A stretch of 64,000 nucleotides of DNA from Stenotrophomonas maltophilia. GTDB lineage: Bacteria > Pseudomonadota > Gammaproteobacteria > Xanthomonadales > Xanthomonadaceae. The stretch is from assembly GCF_006970445.1 (NCBI RefSeq), contig NZ_CP033877.1, positions 3,480,750 to 3,544,749 on the forward strand, in the 5' to 3' direction. Positions 59,501 through 64,000 of this stretch are shown piece after piece (position 1 is the stretch's first letter; every line of letters starts with the position of its first letter). The notes below the pieces were generated by a model. It searched no databases. It was not told where the DNA came from and worked only from the letters and a program-made list of their open reading frames with translations. Position numbers and translations under genes: made by a program.

Positions 59501-61402
59501 AATCACCCTGTTGCCCGAATCACGGACTGTCCGCGTCACCCGCCCCAATGATTCCTCTGTCGTCGTCAACACCTGCGAAACCGGGCCACTGCTTGAGTCA
59601 GCGTAGGCGTACGAAGTGCGATTCCCCAGCGCGTCCTGCGTATAGGAGGGTCGGCCATTTGGCGTAAACCCGAACGACTTGCTCCCCTTGGAGTCCGTGG
59701 TTTGGGTGATCTGTCGGAACTTCTCGCCGCCAATCAAGTTCTGACGGACCTCACCCAGGCTGTTCACCGTCGTCGCCGAGCCATCGCTGTTGTAGCTGAT
59801 GGTGATGGCGTCCACAGACTGCCCCGCCGACCAAAGATGACTTCCCGTGACCTTGGCTTTCTCGTTGTACGAGAACGTTGCGTACCGCGCGCCGCCTTCG
59901 ACGATGCCAGTCAACAGGTTACGGCCACCCGTTGGGGCAAGCCCAGGCTCCGCGTACAGATACTGCCGGGAGGTGCCATCGGGCCTCACGACCCCTGTGA
60001 GGTTATCGAAGCCATCGTAGGTGTATGTAGCCGCTGAGCCGTCGGGGAGCGTAATTGAGATCAGCCTGCCACGTTCGTAGGCAAAGACCAGCGACCGGCC
60101 CACCCCATCAACGGCTCGCTGCAGCCTGCCATTCGCATCGTAGTGAAGCGAGACGGCATTCTGAGGATTCGGATCACCGACTGCAATCAAGCGTCTCTGC
60201 GCATCGAAACGCCGTGTTGATCCTGACGCCTCAATGAGCTCGAAGCCACCGTCAGGAAGCTTCCTGAGCATCTCTGCAGAAGCGCGATCCCCGCGCCCGG
60301 ACAGATACGTCTCCAGGTAACCTCTTTCTGTGAAGCGCCCGGTGCCATAAGCAGTCGTCAGCATCCCCATATAAGTATGGGACCAGTTCACGCCCAAATC
60401 GGGCGAGATCTGAATCTGCCCCAGCGAGTGATAGGAACGGACGAAGTCCTTCCCTGCAAACTGGAAATCCACTTCAAACCGTGCTTTATCGCCCGTGGCG
60501 GGAAAGCACGGATTGCAGTTTCCAGGCGCCGATTCAGTCTGCGTCATGTTGTATACATAGATTGCCTGCGCCGGCATAGTCGGCTCGCACAGCAGAGGCC
60601 AATCCAAGCCAAGCCCGCCCGGCACGTACGCTGGATTGTCAGCATGCTTCGGTTGAAAACCCGCTTGGCAATCAAAATGTTGAATCTTCGCCAGCGAGAA
60701 GTTGCGCCGGGAAGGAGGCTCGTTACCATTACCCCAACCCGGGCACCAAACGGTGTAGTTGTACTTTCGATTCGTTGCTCCTGGCAGAGCCGACGAGAAC
60801 GAGATTGAGCCGTAGCCATAAGTTCGACGAACACTCGCATAATCCGATGCGTAGCTCCCCTCGAAACCTTCCTCAACGTGGGGACAAGCTGGCCAAGTTG
60901 CTCTAAAGTTCGCCAACATTCCCTTGACCGCTTCTTCCTCATTAGCGCATTTTGTGGCGTTGTAAGGATCGACCGCTGCGGAGCAGATGCCTTGACGTGA
61001 GTCCCAACCCGATATTACGTAGCCGGGCGCGTACAGGACACTAGGAGAATGATCATCTACGGTATATCGGATCATGAATACCGGACCATTCGCAGAATCC
61101 ATGTACTGATGTGTCTCGCGCCTACGCCAGAGGTTGCCATACGAACCGGCCTTTTCCCGAAGCTCGGCCTCCGCCTCATAAAGGCTTGAGAAACACCTTT
61201 CGTAGCAGTATCTCGTTACCCGCTCTTGAGCGTTAGCATTGAGGGAGAAGATCCCACCTAGCATCAGGATCAAGACAGGAAATCCGAAAGCCGTTGCAGC
61301 CCGGCATAGATGCGCAACCCGATCTTTCAATGAGGTGACCGAGGTGGTCTGCCGCGTTGCGGCCAGCGCGCATCTGGTCGAATCCAAACACAGAACACCC
61401 AC
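56522..61402 (-). CDS. Secreted RHS/YD-repeat protein with C-terminal toxin domain
   Basis: A 1626-residue polymorphic toxin. A signal-like segment (FGFPVLILMLGGIFSLNANA, cut before QERV) lies after a ~33-residue basic leader. A Cys-rich N-terminal region (~50-330) and the NPCFPATGDKARFEVDFQF segment precede more than twenty YD repeats (YDALGN, YDGFDN, YDELNRL types). The RHS core ends with the hallmark YNYQREYDPAVGRYSQSDPL followed by GLAPS and a second DPLGL. Residues 1475-1626 are the variable tip: a glycine-zipper segment (~1484-1554) and a ~70-residue domain with Cys, Lys and His (EHDVKIDWLGTNKNISLYDL). The frame is open above, but GTG at 61402 follows AAGGAGG (61408-61414) by five bases. 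Confidence 0.88.
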   Translation of the reverse strand: MGVLCLDSTRCALAATRQTTSVTSLKDRVAHLCRAATAFGFPVLILMLGGIFSLNANAQERVTRYCYERCFSSLYEAEAELREKAGSYGNLWRRRETHQYMDSANGPVFMIRYTVDDHSPSVLYAPGYVISGWDSRQGICSAAVDPYNATKCANEEEAVKGMLANFRATWPACPHVEEGFEGSYASDYASVRRTYGYGSISFSSALPGATNRKYNYTVWCPGWGNGNEPPSRRNFSLAKIQHFDCQAGFQPKHADNPAYVPGGLGLDWPLLCEPTMPAQAIYVYNMTQTESAPGNCNPCFPATGDKARFEVDFQFAGKDFVRSYHSLGQIQISPDLGVNWSHTYMGMLTTAYGTGRFTERGYLETYLSGRGDRASAEMLRKLPDGGFELIEASGSTRRFDAQRRLIAVGDPNPQNAVSLHYDANGRLQRAVDGVGRSLVFAYERGRLISITLPDGSAATYTYDGFDNLTGVVRPDGTSRQYLYAEPGLAPTGGRNLLTGIVEGGARYATFSYNEKAKVTGSHLWSAGQSVDAITISYNSDGSATTVNSLGEVRQNLIGGEKFRQITQTTDSKGSKSFGFTPNGRPSYTQDALGNRTSYAYADSSSGPVSQVLTTTEESLGRVTRTVRDSGNRVIEQRVSQKNAGNEQLVSLDRDVLDTAGRALYSCQYDATQGTDYVCGSLPVAPGNVRQTAHAYCTDADVAANALLCPLVGLQRSIKDPAGNVTQFEYFAVNDPGCDAGGACSHRKGDLRAIVNALGQRTELLEYDALGNPVQIRGIDGSVVERLFDSMGRVLTETLKGDVPASDRISLYEYSSTGKRTRVTGPDGVWVRMVYDTADRLVAIEDAAGNRVTYTLDAAGNRIREEVRDSSGALKRFGDRQFDAHSQMTRQAGAGGQPFLFRHDANGNVLETESPLGVISKSTYDGADRPKVQIQDVGGINAEVRYAYSANGQVEQVVDPKGLATDYAYDGFGAPQHQLSPDTGSDGFTVDAMGNRTTRTDARGVKAAYSYDELNRLKSITYADPNLDVVYAYDAAPAVCPAGGRFGEGRVGQALHAGGSTAYCYDRFGQLVRKVQTVDGVGLTLRYAYTKAGRLERLTYPDGAITDYAYDNLGRTSEVGLTLPGQARKVVVTNITYAPFGPMTGWTYGNGRHLLRELDADYRPARVYDAAPGGLSIGFGYDADGNIVEVKDGAGTTTLARYSYDALGRLTQTRDGATGTPIETYVYDATGNRTSLTTSAGTASYTYPATSHRLTAVDGEVRSHDAVGNTTSIGSKTFIYNDANRMNAVKQGDAVLESYAYNHRGERVLRTPMGGAAQITLYDEAGQWLGSYSATGQARQQAIWLDNYPVALINAPGTGVPELAYVQPDHLGTPRVVIDPARDVAIWEWSNKSEVFGNQIPSADPDGDGVAFELALRFPGQQATDASGLFYNYQREYDPAVGRYSQSDPLGLAPSISSYSYIDSSPLMFYDPLGLEKRQQCLAIGEYAGAACGALAGGYVGGMLGTAGGGAACSPTGPGALACAGAGGLSGAAAGGFAGSLLGQRAGRAAAEALCPEDDDKCDKKLDARMLRKAGIAGSEHDVKIDWLGTNKNISLYDLCGCDDGRVVLKPRGCRGPIVEVTNYRWK

Positions 61403-61779
61403 AACCACCTCCTTGTGGAAAAAGCGAAAGAAAGCAATGCTATAGGGGCGCACCCAATTCCAAGCATCAGCCTTGTGATGGCCTGTACACGGCTTCCTTC
61501 TGACTCTACACAGGAGACGCTTCCTGTGAAACCTTGGCGGTGCATCCAGACGCAGAGCATTGGATTGTGGCAATTGAGCTGCAATCCGTTCCTGCCTCAT
61601 CGTAGCAAGCGAGTTCATCGCATGCCCCCATCGTTAGGGGTAGCAAGACGTAACAGCAGTTTGTGGCCACCCGGCCGCCCCGAGGCAGCGCGCGAAACAG
61701 CTATAAACGGGCCACAAAAAGCGTACTCGCGACCCGAGGCAGTTGCGGCGGCGGATCGCGCATCCACGCATGGCGTGGA
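61403..61779. other. Region upstream of the RHS gene
   Basis: 377 bases. It holds the RHS Shine-Dalgarno (61408-61414) and leader, with lower GC up to about 61620, then higher GC and a SMAG copy at the next gene's stop codon. The shift near 61620-61650 may be the island boundary. No convincing promoter boxes seen. Confidence 0.5.
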
Positions 61780-61783
61780 CTAC
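61760..61783 (-). repeat. SMAG palindrome overlapping a stop codon
   Basis: GCATCCACGCATGGCGTGGA then CTAC. On the minus strand it reads GTAGTCC..., and the TAG inside GTAG is the stop codon of the gene at 61780-62166. Confidence 0.78.
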
Positions 61784-62166
61784 TCCAGCTGGAGGCGGGC
61801 ATAACGGGCCAGTTCTCGTGCGCCGAGTAGCAGGCCGTCGACGACATCCGGGCTGAGCTGCTGGTGCGCACCGCCCTGCTCGCGGGCGGCTTCGGCGGCG
61901 TGCAGGACCTGCATGAGTGCATTCAAGCCGGCCAGAGTGCGGCTGAGGCCGGCCATGGTGGCCGCCTGTGCCGGACTGAGGCCCTGCGCTTCCAGTCGCC
62001 GGCCGTCCGCGGCATCGCGACCGTCCATGCGGGCAAGCAGCGCAGGCAGCAGATCTTTGGGATCATCGAGCAGGGTTTCGACACGCTCGGCGACGTCGGC
62101 CGGCAGCAGGTCGGCGGCTTCGCCGATCAGGGCGTGCAGTTGGGGGAACAAGGGGCGTGCGGACAT
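61780..62166 (-). CDS. Small helical hypothetical protein
   Basis: A 128-residue, probably all-helical cytoplasmic protein (MSARPLFPQLHALIGEAADL, later GLSRTLAGLNALMQVLHAAE). I recognise no family. GAGGAG stands a few bases before the ATG whose last base is 62166, which I prefer over the longer open frame. The stop codon is supplied by a SMAG repeat. Orphan between the RHS island and a sensor kinase. Confidence 0.72.
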   Translation of the reverse strand: MSARPLFPQLHALIGEAADLLPADVAERVETLLDDPKDLLPALLARMDGRDAADGRRLEAQGLSPAQAATMAGLSRTLAGLNALMQVLHAAEAAREQGGAHQQLSPDVVDGLLLGARELARYARLQLE

Positions 62167-62658
62167 GGTGAATCTCCTCGCAGACGACGAGCCACCTGCG
62201 GATGCAAGGTGGCGGACGGTGCGGGTTGGCGTACCGGAGACCCAACAACTCAAGCGCGAGGAAAAAGACTCCAGCGGATTCTGATGAATCCCCACGCACC
62301 ATCCGCCGAAACGAGGCAGGCGATGCATTTTCCATGATGAGCCGCAGCACACCCGGAGCGCTTGAGTTGAAGGTTTTTTTCAGGACGCCAATCCCGGCCA
62401 GGGCACCTGCCCCGGCCGCCCCATCTGGCCATCACGCAGCGCTGTGATCTGTAAGGAAATTCTCAAGCCGCGGCGGACGGTACGAATGCGTGCATGCGGA
62501 CACGCACGCGGCGTGGTGGCGATCACGGTGATGTCGTGTTGGGCTTCTGGCCCATCATTCCTGGGAAGTTAATTCGATGGCACAAGCGACACAGGGCGCG
62601 ATGCGAGGTCGGCAGGATTTGTGCCGACCAAGGTCGGCACCCACCCAAGCAGGGACCC
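62167..62658. other. Intergenic region with long-range inverted repeat
   Basis: 492 bases without a supported gene. A perfect 12-base inverted repeat CAACTCAAGCGC (62246-62257) / GCGCTTGAGTTG (62358-62369) spans about 100 bases, and seven T follow at 62374-62380. A degenerate SMAG of the GTGCCGACC type is at 62621-62643. The rest shows nothing clear. Confidence 0.5.
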
Positions 62659-63987
62659 TTACAACGGCTTCGGCGAGAACGTCAGGGTGGCGATCACGCC
62701 ACGCTCGCCGCCGGGGCGCACGCTGACCTGCCAGCCGTACAGATCGCACAGGCGGCTGACGATCGACAGGCCGATGCCGCCGCCCTGCGAGTGGCCAGCG
62801 TGCGTGCCGCGATAGCCACGCTGGAACAGCTTGGCGGCGTCTTCTTCGCTCAGGCCCGGGCCGCTGTCGGTGACCGACACCGCGTTGGCGCCCACGTGCA
62901 CGCGCACTTCGCCATCCTGCGAATACTTCACCGCGTTGCCGATCAGGTTGCCCAGCGCCACCGACAACGCGGCTTCCGGCGCATCAATGACCAGGTCGCG
63001 CTCACCTTCCAGCGCCAATTCCAGCGGCTTGCCACCCAGCTGGGCGCGGTGTGCGTCCAACAGCTGTTCGGCCACGCGGGCAACGTTGCTGGTGCCCTGC
63101 CCGCGCTCGTTGCGCGACAGCAGCAGCAGCGCGCCGATCAGGTCGCTGCACTGCTGTTCGGCACGCTGGATGCGCTGCAGGCGCTGCAGCACCTTCTCAT
63201 CCAGGCCGGGCCGGGTCAGCAGCAGTTCGGTGGCGCCACGGATCACCGCCAGCGGCGTGCGCAGCTCGTGGCTGACGTCGGCATTGAACTCACGGTCGCG
63301 CTGCACCACTTCGGTCAGCCGCGACGAGTAATCATCCAGCGCCTGCGCCAGCTGTCCCACTTCGTCATCGGGGAAGCGCGGCGCCAGCGGCTCAGGATCA
63401 CTGGTGCCGCCGCGATAGGCGCGCAGCCGCGCAGCCAGGTCCGAGACCGGCTTCATCACCTTTGATGCCGACCACCAGCCCAGCACCAGCGACAACAGGC
63501 TGAACACCAGCACCGACAGCACCAGTGCGCGGTTGAGCTGCTGCCCGCCGCGCACGCTGTCGGTCATGTCGTAGGCCAGGAACGCCCAGGCGTCGGGCGT
63601 CTTGCGCACGGCCAGCTTGTAGGCGTACGGCTGCCCACGTTCGTCGGTGCCCGAGATATTGTGGTTGCCGTCGGGCAACGCTGCCCAATCAGGTTCTTCC
63701 TCACGCAGCGCATCGAACTTGTCGGGTTTGACGAGGCGCGCACGCATCTGCTGCACTGGCAGGTCGGGGTTGCGATCCGGGCTCTCGTAGAACCGCCGCA
63801 CATACTCGTTGATGTTGCGGTTCATCACGTCTTCCACCAGCTGGTTTTCCACGCGCATGCGGGCCCAGTTGGTGGCGAACGCGAACAGTGTCGTCAGGCA
63901 GAAGCCCAACAACACGAACGAGACGATGATGCGGCTGCGCAGGCGCCGCCGATACGGCGAACGCCGGCGCTCCCCCTTGGTTGCCAC
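62659..63987 (-). CDS. Sensor histidine kinase (5' end possibly outside window)
   Basis: A kinase of 442 residues from the GTG at 63987. No stop precedes it before the window edge, so the true start may lie beyond. Two transmembrane segments (~20-42 and ~152-175) flank a periplasmic sensor of about 105 residues. HAMP follows (~177-232, WWSASKVMKPVSDLAARLRA), then the H-box FNADVSHELRTPLAVIRGA. The ATPase motifs are LGNLIGNAVKYS, VTDSGPGLSEED and GGGIGLSIVSRLC. The partner response regulator is probably encoded just upstream, out of view. The signal is not evident. Confidence 0.9.
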   Translation of the reverse strand: MATKGERRRSPYRRRLRSRIIVSFVLLGFCLTTLFAFATNWARMRVENQLVEDVMNRNINEYVRRFYESPDRNPDLPVQQMRARLVKPDKFDALREEEPDWAALPDGNHNISGTDERGQPYAYKLAVRKTPDAWAFLAYDMTDSVRGGQQLNRALVLSVLVFSLLSLVLGWWSASKVMKPVSDLAARLRAYRGGTSDPEPLAPRFPDDEVGQLAQALDDYSSRLTEVVQRDREFNADVSHELRTPLAVIRGATELLLTRPGLDEKVLQRLQRIQRAEQQCSDLIGALLLLSRNERGQGTSNVARVAEQLLDAHRAQLGGKPLELALEGERDLVIDAPEAALSVALGNLIGNAVKYSQDGEVRVHVGANAVSVTDSGPGLSEEDAAKLFQRGYRGTHAGHSQGGGIGLSIVSRLCDLYGWQVSVRPGGERGVIATLTFSPKPL

Positions 63988-64000
63988 GGAATCAGGCTTC

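Noticed and set aside
56522..61402. Repetitive pattern in the RHS gene as a CRISPR or tandem-repeat array
   Set aside because: The repetition is at protein level (YD repeats) with variable spacing and diverged DNA; there are no identical repeats with uniform spacers.
62167..62352. N-terminal extension of the small helical protein
   Set aside because: The added residues have no coding character, and a good GAGGAG site precedes the inner ATG.

Overview
The window is a high-GC chromosomal segment of a gammaproteobacterium of the Xanthomonadaceae, almost certainly a member of the Stenotrophomonas maltophilia complex. The strongest markers are the divergent L2 beta-lactamase/ampR pair, many SMAG-type short palindromes that begin with GTAG, and a type IV pilus locus arranged as in xanthomonads. 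I saw no rRNA, tRNA, CRISPR array, transposase or prophage genes.

Layout. 1-8.3 kb (mostly minus strand): a GNAT acetyltransferase, a small protein with a very acidic tail, aspS, a secreted DUF3011 protein (plus strand), a lipoprotein, a GT39-like membrane glycosyltransferase, a cation/proton antiporter and the L2 beta-lactamase. 8.4-17.6 kb: ampR, an ABC-F ATPase (YheS type), a TonB-dependent receptor, a YbaL-type antiporter and a metY-like sulfhydrylase. 17.8-25.3 kb: an RstA/RstB-like two-component system followed by a MipA/OmpV outer membrane protein, clpB behind a sigma-32-like promoter, a DUF3014 protein and a glutathione S-transferase. 25.4-33.5 kb: an NCS2-type permease, poxB, two small envelope proteins and a second TonB-dependent receptor paralogous to the first. 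33.6-37.6 kb: a tightly coupled trehalose operon, otsB - GH15 - otsA. 37.7-45.5 kb: a DCC protein, DUF4166, pgeF and rluD facing bamD, then nadE and sucCD. 45.9-55.1 kb: pilS-pilR, pilB, two type IV pilin genes, pilC-pilD-coaE. 55.1-61.4 kb: an accessory island with lower GC that carries a secreted RHS/YD-repeat protein with a probable C-terminal toxin, a translationally coupled immunity candidate and two more small genes. 61.8-64 kb: a small helical protein and a sensor histidine kinase whose start may lie beyond the window.

How it fits together. The pil block is a functional set: PilS/PilR control pilin transcription through sigma-54, and a GG-N10-GC element lies upstream of the first pilin. 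PilB powers assembly, PilC is the platform, and PilD processes the pilins. The Ots operon joins trehalose synthesis with a GH15 hydrolase that may degrade trehalose or a related glucan. AmpR probably controls L2 across a short AT-rich gap.

Intergenic DNA is crowded with repeats of at least five families: SMAG palindromes, long palindromes built on GGGGACGGAGGGGATTAAG between tail-to-tail genes, GGGGTCAGATCC palindromes, a ~130-bp modular element present twice in opposite orientation, and one 109-bp imperfect inverted repeat. The least ordinary parts of the window are the RHS toxin island and this layered repeat content.
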